Positions 8,103-15,092 of a stretch of DNA of 64,000 nt are shown piece after piece. The number at the start of each line of letters is the position of its first letter. The first letter of the stretch is position 1. The notes under the pieces are model-generated. The model did no database searches. It worked only from the letters and a program-made list of their open reading frames with translations, and was not told the origin of the DNA. The DNA comes from SIG440 sp045120135 (GTDB taxonomy: Bacteria; Bacillota; Clostridia; Monoglobales; Monoglobaceae), in assembly GCA_045120135.1 (NCBI GenBank), contig JBGVEN010000001.1, positions 124,001 through 188,000 of the forward strand, given 5' to 3'. Both the position numbers and the translations under genes were made by a program.

Positions 8103-9296
8103 ATGAATAATATGGAAATTGAACAGATCGTGAAGCAGGTTATTGCAGGTATGAAGGGTGCAGAATCAGCTTCGGCAAAGTCTCAGGGACCGATTCCAAA
8201 AACTGCTCGTGTTGCAATGCTTACCGGAATAGAAAAGTTTGAGCTTCAGGAGTATGAGCTTCCTGAAATCGGCGATGACGATATTTTGGTTAAAGTCGAA
8301 GGTTGCGGCGTTTGCGGAACAGATGCTCACGAATATAAGCGTGACCCGTTCGGACTTATTCCTGTTGTTCTTGGACACGAGGGCACAGGCGAGGTTGTGA
8401 AGATTGGCAAAAATGTTAAAAAGGATAGCGCAGGCAAGCCTCTTGGTGTTGGAGATAAGGTTGTAAGCTGTATGATATTCAAGGATAATCCCGACATCAC
8501 AATGTTTGACTTAAATAAACAGAATGTAGGAGGTGCAGATGTTTACGGACTTCTTCCTGATGACAATATGCACTTCAAGGGCTGGTTTGCTGACTACATA
8601 GTAATAACAAAAGGTTCAACTGTGTTTAATGTATCCGACCTTGATTTGGATTCGAGAATACTTATCGAACCCTGTGCGGTTCTTATACATGCGGTAGAAC
8701 GTGCAAAGACAACAGGTATTCTTAAGTTCAACAGCAGGGTTGTTGTTCAGGGCTGCGGACCGATTGGTCTTATCTGCATTGCGGTACTCAGAACGATGGG
8801 TATAGAAAATATTGTTGCAGTTGATGGCGAAGAAAAGCGTCTTGACTTTGCAAAGCGTATGGGTGCAGATAATGTTGTTAACTTCAAGAACCACAATGGT
8901 ATTGAAGCACTTAGCAAGGCGGTTGAGGATAGCTTTGGCGGATATCTTGCTGATTTTGCATTCCAGTGTACAGGCTCGCCTGTGGCACATAGCAATATCT
9001 ACAAGTTTATAAGAAATGGCGGCGGTCTTTGCGAGCTTGGCTTCTTTATTAATGGCGGCGACGCAACCATTAATCCGCATTTCGATTTGTGTTCAAAGGA
9101 AATTACACTTGTTGGCTCGTGGGTATATACTCTTCGCGACTACGCAACAACATTTGATTTTCTTAAGCGGGCAAATGCAATAGGCCTTCCCATTAAGGAA
9201 CTTATTACTCATAAATATCCGCTTGAGAATATAAATGAGGCATTCATTACAAACGTAAAGATGGAAGGCCTCAAAATAGCAGTAGTTAATAAATAA
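8103..9296 (+). CDS. Zinc-dependent medium-chain alcohol dehydrogenase with N-terminal encapsulation peptide
   Basis: This 397-residue MDR-superfamily dehydrogenase has catalytic zinc residues C71 (GVCGTD) and H92/E93 (GHEG) and a Rossmann motif GCGPIG near residue 220. The structural-zinc Cys cluster found in many relatives is absent. Residues 1-18 (MNNMEIEQIVKQVIAGMK) form an amphipathic helix, then a Ser/Ala/Pro linker, as expected of encapsulated cargo. The likely role is reduction of propanal to 1-propanol, regenerating NAD+ for the aldehyde dehydrogenase inside the shell. It may also reduce lactaldehyde to propanediol, since no other lactaldehyde reductase is in the locus. Classical Pdu systems instead use iron-type PduQ. 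Substrate is inferred from context. Confidence 0.88.
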   Translation: MNNMEIEQIVKQVIAGMKGAESASAKSQGPIPKTARVAMLTGIEKFELQEYELPEIGDDDILVKVEGCGVCGTDAHEYKRDPFGLIPVVLGHEGTGEVVKIGKNVKKDSAGKPLGVGDKVVSCMIFKDNPDITMFDLNKQNVGGADVYGLLPDDNMHFKGWFADYIVITKGSTVFNVSDLDLDSRILIEPCAVLIHAVERAKTTGILKFNSRVVVQGCGPIGLICIAVLRTMGIENIVAVDGEEKRLDFAKRMGADNVVNFKNHNGIEALSKAVEDSFGGYLADFAFQCTGSPVAHSNIYKFIRNGGGLCELGFFINGGDATINPHFDLCSKEITLVGSWVYTLRDYATTFDFLKRANAIGLPIKELITHKYPLENINEAFITNVKMEGLKIAVVNK

Positions 9297-9325
9297 AAAT
9301 AAAATATAGTAGGAGGATTATTAAA

Positions 9326-9601
9326 ATGGCACAGGAAGCATTAGGTATGATTGAAACAAGAGGTCTGGTTGCAGCAATCGAGGCAGCAGATGCAATGGTT
9401 AAGGCAGCAGAGGTTGTTCTGGTTGGCACAGAGAAGATTGGTTCAGGTCTTGTAAGTGTTATGGTTCGCGGTGATGTAGGTGCAGTTAAGGCTGCAGTTG
9501 AAGCAGGCGGTGCAACAGCTCAGAGACTTGGCGAAATTGTAGCAACTCATGTAATTCCCAGACCCCACGCTGATGTAGAGAAAATTTTACCTACACTGTA
9601 A
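9326..9601 (+). CDS. BMC-H hexameric shell protein (PduA/EutM-like)
   Basis: This 91-residue single BMC domain (Pfam BMC family) begins MAQEALGMIETRG, has the pore loop KIGSG seen in PduA-type shell proteins, and ends with IPRPHADVEKILP. It forms hexameric tiles that make up the facets; the KIGSG pore is associated with passage of small polar molecules such as 1,2-propanediol. AGGAGG lies 8 bases before the ATG. The next gene is a close paralogue sharing long identical DNA stretches (about 9335-9372 and 9434-9507 against 9741-9778 and 9840-9913), pointing to tandem duplication with ongoing homogenisation. Confidence 0.95.
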   Translation: MAQEALGMIETRGLVAAIEAADAMVKAAEVVLVGTEKIGSGLVSVMVRGDVGAVKAAVEAGGATAQRLGEIVATHVIPRPHADVEKILPTL

Positions 9602-9614
9602 GAGGTGATTTTGT

Positions 9615-10010
9615 ATGGCTGCAAAGGCTGTAAAAAAGACTGCCGAGGTAAAGGCAGAGACAAAGACAAATAATCAGGTCAAAGCTCCAAAAGCTGAGAC
9701 TGTTACAAAATCCATAAAGGAGGAAAAAAAGATGGCACTGGAAGCATTAGGTATGATTGAAACAAGAGGTCTGGTTGCTGCTGTTGAAGCTGCTGATGCA
9801 ATGCTCAAGGCTGCAAATGTTACTCTGGTTGGTACCGAAAAGATTGGTTCAGGTCTTGTAAGCGTTATGGTTCGCGGTGATGTAGGTGCAGTTAAGGCTG
9901 CAGTTGAAGCAGGTGGCCAGAGTGCTCAGAAGCTTGGCGAAATCATTGCAACTCATGTTATTCCGAGACCTCATTCGGATGTTGAGAAAATTTTGCCCGC
10001 AATTAAATAG
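9615..10010 (+). CDS. BMC-H shell protein with Lys-rich N-terminal extension and internal start
   Basis: The full frame encodes 131 residues. Residues 1-39 are a Lys/Ala/Glu-rich, low-complexity extension (AAKAVKKTAEVKAETK...), and residues 40-131 are a standard BMC-H domain with a KIGSG pore, nearly identical to the preceding gene. Two credible starts exist. The ATG at 9615 has AGAGGTGAT just upstream. The ATG at 9732 (residue 40) has a perfect AAAGGAGG at 9716-9723, spaced 8 bases, inside the extension. Both a long and a short form may be made, giving shell tiles with and without a charged tail. If only one is used, the short form has the stronger site. Confidence 0.88.
   Translation: MAAKAVKKTAEVKAETKTNNQVKAPKAETVTKSIKEEKKMALEALGMIETRGLVAAVEAADAMLKAANVTLVGTEKIGSGLVSVMVRGDVGAVKAAVEAGGQSAQKLGEIIATHVIPRPHSDVEKILPAIK
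9716..9734 (+). promoter_or_regulatory. Strong internal ribosome binding site and second start codon
   Basis: AAAGGAGG (9716-9723) sits 8 bases before an in-frame ATG (9732-9734) inside the longer BMC-H frame. This is the best Shine-Dalgarno match in the neighbourhood and would yield a 92-residue BMC-H protein of standard size. Confidence 0.8.
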
Positions 10011-10040
10011 TTGAATTGCAAGGGTATACGGCACAAAATG

Positions 10041-10065
10041 GGGCGAGGCAGCCTTGCTTTCGCCC
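10041..10065 (+). other. Intercistronic hairpin between BMC-H pair and BMC-P gene
   Basis: GGGCGA (10041-10046) pairs with TCGCCC (10060-10065); an alternative pairing CAAGGG (10019-10024) with CCCTTG (10063-10068) also exists. There is no T-run, so it is not a typical terminator. It may protect or process the mRNA end behind the two abundant hexamer genes and so lower expression of the downstream BMC-P gene. Confidence 0.5.
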
Positions 10066-10096
10066 TTGGTGTTGTACAATGAAAGGAATTTTGACT

Positions 10097-10357
10097 ATGA
10101 TTATAGGAAAAGTTATCGGTAGTGTTGTTTCAACACGCAAAAATGAAAATCTGGTTGGAAGCAAGTTTATGATTGTTGAACCTGTTGAAAGTAAAAACGG
10201 CAAAATAATTGCTGTTGACAATATCGGTGCAGGCATTGGCGAATATGTTCTGGTTGCACTCGGTAGTGCGGCACGTGTTGGTTGCGGCAAGGAAACAGCA
10301 CCAATTGATGCTGCAATCGTCGGAATTATTGACGATGGCGAAAATTACAAAAAATAA
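10097..10357 (+). CDS. BMC-P pentameric vertex protein (EutN/CcmL/PduN family)
   Basis: This 86-residue EutN-family protein begins MIIGKVIGSVVSTRKN, the standard N-terminus of the family, with GIGEYVLVALGSAAR in the middle and VDAAIVGIID-like ending (APIDAAIVGIIDD). It forms pentamers that cap the shell vertices and is needed in small numbers. The start at 10097 is set by AAAGGAA at 10082-10088; the frame is open to 10016 but those residues do not resemble the family and include the hairpin region. With the BMC-H and BMC-T genes, its presence means the locus encodes all three tile types for a closed shell. Confidence 0.93.
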   Translation: MIIGKVIGSVVSTRKNENLVGSKFMIVEPVESKNGKIIAVDNIGAGIGEYVLVALGSAARVGCGKETAPIDAAIVGIIDDGENYKK

Positions 10358-10407
10358 TTCATTTAGATTTTGAAAATAATGCTTTACAGAAAGGGGAGAT
10401 TTAGCTG

Positions 10408-11739
10408 ATGCAGATGACAGAGCTTGTAAAGATTATGAAAGAATGCGGAATAGTCGGTGCCGGCGGAGCAGGATTTCCCTCGTATGCAAAGCTTAATGAA
10501 AAGGCAGATACGGTTATATTGAACTGTGCTGAGTGTGAGCCTCTTTTTAAACTTCACCGCCAGTTGCTTTCGGAATTCTCATCTGAAATTTTGTGGGCGC
10601 TTGATACTGTGCGTAAAGCTGTGGGAGCAAAGCAAGCGATAGTTGCTGTGAAAAAGTCGTATCAGGAGACACTTGATGCGGTGGAGGAGCACCTTGACTC
10701 GTACAAATATATGACGGTGGCGAAACTGCCGGAGATTTATCCTGCAGGTGACGAACTGATTTTAATTTACGAGGCCACAGGCAGAGTGGTAGAACCGGGT
10801 CAGTTGCCTATATCTCAAGGAGTAATAGTTTTTAATGTTGAAACTATGCTCAATACTTATTATGCACTAAAGGAAAACACACCTGTCTGTTATAAGTATA
10901 TAACGGTTGCAGGTGAGGTCAAAAATCCGTGCACTGTCAGAGTGCCCTTGGGAATAACTTTCAAAGAGGCAGTTAAGATGGCGGGCGGAATAACAACAGA
11001 CAATGTTGTGTATTTAAACGGTGGAGCAATGACAGGACGTATAGGTAAGCCGAATGATGTTGTTACCAAGACAACCAATGCAGTTCTGGTTTTGCCCAAA
11101 GACCATCCGGTTGTGCTGAAAAAAAAGACCAATACAAAAATTAATATATACAGAGCGATGAGTGCGTGCTGTCAATGCAGAATGTGCACTGACCTCTGTT
11201 CGCGTAATCTGATTGGCCATCCGATTGAGCCGCACAGCTTTATGCGTGCTGTTTCAAAAGGGATGACATCGGATGTGGTTTCTATAAAGAATATTATGTA
11301 CTGTTCGCAATGCAGACTGTGTGAGATGTACGCATGTCAGCAGGGACTTTCGCCGGCATCGCTTATTGCGGCGTTCAGAGGTGAGATGCGGACAAAGGGG
11401 ATAGCCCCTGAAAAGAATCCGAAGTTCACGGGAGTAAGTGATAAAAGACAATACAGAAGAGTGCCGATGCACAGACTGGTTTCAAGACTCGGTCTTGAGC
11501 GATATGATGTTGAAGCACCGTTGACCGAAACAACTTTAGATTTTAAAGAATTGAAAATAGCCTTAACCCAGCACATTGGTCAACCTGCAAAACCGATTGT
11601 ATCAATTGGTGAAGAGGTTGAACGATTTGCAAAGCTTGCAATTTGCGAAGGCTTGGGCGCAGAACTGCATAGTCCGTGTGCGGCAAAGGTGTTGGAAGTT
11701 ACGGACAAATACATTACATTGAAAGTTAAAGGCTGGTAG
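10408..11739 (+). CDS. PduS-like flavin/iron-sulfur electron transfer protein (RnfC-related)
   Basis: This 443-residue protein resembles PduS and RnfC. It has the N-terminal GAGGAGFPSY nucleotide/FMN loop (residues 18-27), an SLBB-like segment around residues 165-200 (VAGEVKNP), and two [4Fe-4S] motifs: C254-x2-C257-x2-C260-x3-C264 and C299-x2-C302-x2-C305-x4-C310. In Pdu systems PduS reduces cobalamin; no B12 enzyme is present here, so a redox role is more likely, such as recycling NADH or passing electrons across the shell. The following gene is a PduT-like trimer whose predicted Fe-S site could be the docking partner. AAGGGGAGAT precedes the ATG. Confidence 0.9.
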   Translation: MQMTELVKIMKECGIVGAGGAGFPSYAKLNEKADTVILNCAECEPLFKLHRQLLSEFSSEILWALDTVRKAVGAKQAIVAVKKSYQETLDAVEEHLDSYKYMTVAKLPEIYPAGDELILIYEATGRVVEPGQLPISQGVIVFNVETMLNTYYALKENTPVCYKYITVAGEVKNPCTVRVPLGITFKEAVKMAGGITTDNVVYLNGGAMTGRIGKPNDVVTKTTNAVLVLPKDHPVVLKKKTNTKINIYRAMSACCQCRMCTDLCSRNLIGHPIEPHSFMRAVSKGMTSDVVSIKNIMYCSQCRLCEMYACQQGLSPASLIAAFRGEMRTKGIAPEKNPKFTGVSDKRQYRRVPMHRLVSRLGLERYDVEAPLTETTLDFKELKIALTQHIGQPAKPIVSIGEEVERFAKLAICEGLGAELHSPCAAKVLEVTDKYITLKVKGW

Positions 11740-11759
11740 AACAGGAGGAAATCAAAGCA

Positions 11760-12308
11760 ATGGGAAAAGCATTGGCAATGGCTGAATTTATGACGGTTTC
11801 CACCGGTATCCGTGCAGCCGATATGATGATAAAAACAGCCGAAGTCCGGGTTATAGAGGCTGAGGTTGTGTGTCCTGGTAAATATATTATTCTGATAGAG
11901 GGCGACTTAAGTGCGGTTAAAGCATCTGTGGATACTGTAAAGTCGGCATTTGCTGAAAAACTGATTGATAGCTTTGTGTTGGGCAATCCGCATGAATCTA
12001 TTTTCCCTGCAATTTACGGAACAACAGAGGTGGCAGACCGACGTGCGTTAGGGGTTCTTGAAACGTATTCGGCGGCATCAATTATTGCGGCTGCAGATAT
12101 TGCGGCAAAGACTTCGATTGTTGATTTAATTGAACTCCGTATAGCAAGAGGAATGTGCGGTAAGTCGTATATGCTTCTCACCGGTGAGGTGGCAGCAGTT
12201 GAAGCCGCCATCGAAAGGGCAAAAGCTGAGGTGGCAGATGGAACGATGTTCCTTGACAGCTCGGTAATTGCAAATCCGGATGACAAATTATGGAATACAA
12301 TTATGTAA
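11760..12308 (+). CDS. BMC-T tandem-domain shell protein, PduT-like with predicted Fe-S pore
   Basis: This 182-residue protein contains two BMC domains in tandem (about 1-88 and 95-182), forming a trimeric pseudo-hexamer. It has a cysteine at position 38 in the motif VVCPGKY, the same position as Cys38 of Citrobacter PduT, which binds a [4Fe-4S] cluster on the trimer's three-fold axis. It is placed directly after the PduS-like gene, so the pair may form an electron relay through the shell. It starts 20 bases after the pduS-like stop with an AGGAGG site. The BMC-T identity is certain; the cluster is inferred from that residue and the neighbour. Confidence 0.92.
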   Translation: MGKALAMAEFMTVSTGIRAADMMIKTAEVRVIEAEVVCPGKYIILIEGDLSAVKASVDTVKSAFAEKLIDSFVLGNPHESIFPAIYGTTEVADRRALGVLETYSAASIIAAADIAAKTSIVDLIELRIARGMCGKSYMLLTGEVAAVEAAIERAKAEVADGTMFLDSSVIANPDDKLWNTIM

Positions 12309-12342
12309 TTAAAATCGTGTTTACAGAGAGGAATGATACAAA

Positions 12343-13728
12343 ATGGTTGATGAAAAATACATAAGCCGTATTGTTGAAAGTGTAATACAGAATATGGATA
12401 TTAAGCCTGCTCAAAAGCTAAAGGGCGTGTTCTCCACAATGGAAGAAGCATTAGACGCTGTATCAAAGGCTTATATTCAGTATAAAAGCTATACAGTTGA
12501 ACAGCGCGAAAAGATGATTGCTGTAATTCGCCGTCTGACTTTGGAAGAGGCAGAGGTAATGGCAAAGCTTGGCGTTGAAGAAACCGGTATGGGTCGTGTT
12601 TCAGATAAGATAATCAAGCATCAGCTTGTGGCAAACAAAACTCCCGGAACAGAGGATTTGTCACCATCTGTTAAAACAGGTGATTGTGGACTTACCCTTA
12701 TTGAAATGGCGCCTTTTGGTGTAATTGGAAGTATCACACCTTCAACCAATCCCAGTGAGACAGTTATATGTAATTCGATAGGTATGATTGCGGGCGGAAA
12801 TGCGGTTGTATTCAATCCGCATCCCAATGCAAAAAGAATTGCAAACTATGCGGTTGATTTGGTGAATCGTGCTATCCTTGAAGCCGGCGGACCTGAAAAC
12901 CTTGTTGTCTCGGTTGAAAATCCTACTCTTGAGACTTCGGATATTATGGTTAAGTCGCCTAAGGTAAGTATGTTGGTTGCAACAGGTGGTCCCGGTGTTG
13001 TGAAGATGTTGCTTTCATCGGGTAAAAAAGCAATTGGTGCAGGTGCAGGTAATCCTCCGGTTATTGTTGACGATACAGCGGATATCGCCAAAGCGGCGGC
13101 GGATATTGTTAAGGGTGCAAGCTTCGACAACAACCTCCCGTGTATTGCTGAGAAAGAATGTTTTGTTCTTAACTCTGTGGCAGACGAGCTGATTTCCAAT
13201 ATGCAAAAAAGCGGTGCATATTTATTAAAGGGCGCAGATGTTGAAAGACTGGTTAAGGTTGCCTTGGTTGAAAAGGATGGTAAGTTTGGTATAAACAAAA
13301 ACTGGGTTGGTAAAGATGCAGGCAAATTCTTAAAGGAACTTGGAATTGATGCAGACCCGAGACTGATTATATGCGAGACAGATGCAAAGCATCCTTTTGT
13401 TCAGGTTGAAATGATGATGCCTATTCTTCCGATAGTAAGAGTTAAGGATATAGAAGAAGCAATTTGTGAGGCAGTTAAGGCAGAACACGGAAACAGACAT
13501 TCGGCTCATATTCATTCCAAAAATGTTGACCGACTTACTGCTTTTGCAAGAGCTGTTGAAACAACAATTTTTGTAAAGAATGCTCCATCCTACGCAGGTA
13601 TAGGCGCAGGCGGCGAAGGTCACACAACCTTTACTATTGCAGGTCCTACCGGTGAGGGACTCACTTCGGCAAGGTCATTTACTCGTCAGAGACGCTGCGT
13701 TATGGCAGACGGCTTGCACATTGTATAG
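12343..13728 (+). CDS. pduP: CoA-acylating propionaldehyde dehydrogenase (PduP/EutE-like) with N-terminal encapsulation peptide
   Basis: This 461-residue aldehyde dehydrogenase is of the PduP/EutE class, which converts propanal, NAD+ and CoA to propionyl-CoA and NADH. The catalytic cysteine is C267 in FDNNLPC, and the family motifs GVIGSITPSTNP and GAGNPPV are present. Residues 1-18 (MVDEKYISRIVESVIQNM) form an amphipathic helix followed by a short linker, the typical lumen-targeting signal first shown for PduP. It lies between shell genes, 35 bases after the BMC-T gene. NADH made here must be reoxidised by the alcohol dehydrogenase at 8103 or through the PduS-like protein. Confidence 0.95.
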   Translation: MVDEKYISRIVESVIQNMDIKPAQKLKGVFSTMEEALDAVSKAYIQYKSYTVEQREKMIAVIRRLTLEEAEVMAKLGVEETGMGRVSDKIIKHQLVANKTPGTEDLSPSVKTGDCGLTLIEMAPFGVIGSITPSTNPSETVICNSIGMIAGGNAVVFNPHPNAKRIANYAVDLVNRAILEAGGPENLVVSVENPTLETSDIMVKSPKVSMLVATGGPGVVKMLLSSGKKAIGAGAGNPPVIVDDTADIAKAAADIVKGASFDNNLPCIAEKECFVLNSVADELISNMQKSGAYLLKGADVERLVKVALVEKDGKFGINKNWVGKDAGKFLKELGIDADPRLIICETDAKHPFVQVEMMMPILPIVRVKDIEEAICEAVKAEHGNRHSAHIHSKNVDRLTAFARAVETTIFVKNAPSYAGIGAGGEGHTTFTIAGPTGEGLTSARSFTRQRRCVMADGLHIV

Positions 13729-13748
13729 CATACGAAAGGATAAAAACT

Positions 13749-14099
13749 ATGAAAGCTTTAGGTATGATAGAAGTTTACAGCTTTTCGACAGCGGTTTGTG
13801 TAGCAGACCTCTGTGCCAAGACCTCTAATGTTAAGGTGATTGCTTTTGACCGTAACCGTCCCAAGAGTGCGGATGTTCCTGCTCCTTTGGTTATGGAAGT
13901 CAAGATTGCAGGCAGTGTTGATGCGGTCAAGGCTGCGATTGAAGCAGGCAAGGCTTATGCACAGCAAAAAGGCAAGTATATTGTTTCTCATATCATTGCC
14001 AATCCTGGTGAGGGTGTTGAAAAACTGGCATATCTTATGGATATAAATAAGGATAAATACAACAAAAAGCTTCCCAAAAGCTTTATAGGAGAGGAGTAA
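13749..14099 (+). CDS. BMC-H shell protein with enlarged pore loop and C-terminal tail
   Basis: This is a 116-residue single BMC domain (MKALGMIEVYSF...), ending in a tail of about 22 residues after the domain (DINKDKYNKKLPKSFIGEE region). Where PduA-type proteins have the short KIGSG pore loop, this one has a longer stretch, FDRNRPKSADVPAPLVMEVK, so its central pore should be larger or differently charged. The helix-1 region contains two cysteines (AVCVADLC). It is a minor shell component, possibly a gate for a bulkier metabolite or cofactor. It lies directly after pduP and 5 bases before another BMC-H gene. Confidence 0.88.
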   Translation: MKALGMIEVYSFSTAVCVADLCAKTSNVKVIAFDRNRPKSADVPAPLVMEVKIAGSVDAVKAAIEAGKAYAQQKGKYIVSHIIANPGEGVEKLAYLMDINKDKYNKKLPKSFIGEE

Positions 14100-14104
14100 C
14101 GGGA

Positions 14105-14380
14105 ATGGAATCTATTGGATTACTTGAAGTTCAGGGTCTCGTTGCGGCAATTGAGGGGCTTGATGCTATGACAAAAGCGGCTGATGTAAGACTTATTCAC
14201 ACAGAAAAACGTCTTGGCGGAAGATTGGTGACTCTTGTTATTGCCGGCGGAGTTTCGGCAGTTACGGCTGCGGTCGAAGCGGGTGCTGAATGTGCGGCTC
14301 AACTTGGTGAGGTTTTTGGTTGCGAGGTAATTGCAAATCCTCACGAGGAAGTAACAAAGTTTTTTGATATGGAAAAATAA
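14105..14380 (+). CDS. BMC-H hexameric shell protein
   Basis: This is a 91-residue single BMC domain (MESIGLLEVQGLVAAIEG...). The pore loop reads KRLGGR rather than KIGSG, giving a more basic pore than the two tandem paralogues at 9326 and 9615. It ends with IANPHEEVTKFFD. An AGGAGAGGAG-rich ribosome site overlaps the end of the preceding BMC-H gene, from which it is 5 bases away. This is the fourth BMC-H type in the locus, so the shell is predicted to be a mosaic of hexamers with at least three pore chemistries. Confidence 0.93.
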   Translation: MESIGLLEVQGLVAAIEGLDAMTKAADVRLIHTEKRLGGRLVTLVIAGGVSAVTAAVEAGAECAAQLGEVFGCEVIANPHEEVTKFFDMEK

Positions 14381-14394
14381 AGTAGGTGCAGCAG

Positions 14395-15030
14395 ATGTAT
14401 GATACAGACACAATCGCAAAAGCGGTCAAAAATGTACTTGAAAATTTGAATACTGACGGTCAGGTTAAAGTCGGCGTATCTCAACGACATATCCACTTGT
14501 CACAGCAGGATCTAGAGACCCTTTTCGGGGCAGGCTATGAGCTGACGGTTAAGAAGTACCTTATGGGTCGTGAATTTGCATCAAATGAGGTAGTGACGCT
14601 TGTGGGCCCGTCGCTAAAGGCTATCGAGAATGTAAGAGTTCTTGGTCCGGTGCGTAAGGCTACCCAGGTTGAAATATCAAGGACGGATACCTTTGTTCTA
14701 AAGGTAAGTCCGCCGGTGCGTCCGTCGGGCAACATTGAAGGTTCGGAAAAACTGGTTATAGTTGGACCCAAAGGTAGTGTGTACCTTAAGGAAGGTGTTA
14801 TAATTGCCAATCGTCATATACATCTGACATCTGAATATGCTGCAATGAACGGTATCAAGGATAATGATTATGTTGATGTTGAAGTGGAGGGCATAAAACC
14901 CACTCGCTTTTACGATGTTCAAGTCAGAGTTCGGGATGATTTTAATGCTGAAATGCACATTGACACAGACGATGCCAATGCAGCAGGACTCCAAAACGGT
15001 GCAAAGGTAAAAATAATAAAAAAGAATTAA
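14395..15030 (+). CDS. pduL: Phosphate propanoyltransferase with N-terminal encapsulation peptide
   Basis: This 211-residue PduL-type phosphotransacylase converts propionyl-CoA and phosphate to propionyl phosphate, recycling CoA within the shell. Two zinc-binding motifs RHIHL occur at residues 31-35 and 140-144, each half of the duplicated PduL beta-barrel fold. A third histidine lies in AEMHIDTD. Residues 1-18 (MYDTDTIAKAVKNVLENL) form an amphipathic targeting helix. The frame opens at a GTG at 14386, but that lies within the likely ribosome site TAGGTG, so the ATG at 14395 was chosen. No propionate kinase is present in the window. It is the last enzyme gene of the locus. Confidence 0.95.
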   Translation: MYDTDTIAKAVKNVLENLNTDGQVKVGVSQRHIHLSQQDLETLFGAGYELTVKKYLMGREFASNEVVTLVGPSLKAIENVRVLGPVRKATQVEISRTDTFVLKVSPPVRPSGNIEGSEKLVIVGPKGSVYLKEGVIIANRHIHLTSEYAAMNGIKDNDYVDVEVEGIKPTRFYDVQVRVRDDFNAEMHIDTDDANAAGLQNGAKVKIIKKN

Positions 15031-15054
15031 GGTCATTAAAGCTTTGCAGTTTTG

Positions 15055-15060
15055 TATAAT
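15055..15060 (+). promoter_or_regulatory. Possible promoter -10 element before the DeoR gene
   Basis: A consensus TATAAT lies 33 bases before the deoR start. The hexamer at the -35 position is poor (GTCATT), so this would be a weak or activator-dependent promoter; the gene may equally be read from the operon. Confidence 0.35.
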
Positions 15061-15092
15061 AGTTAAGATTATGAAATGGAGTGTGACAGATT

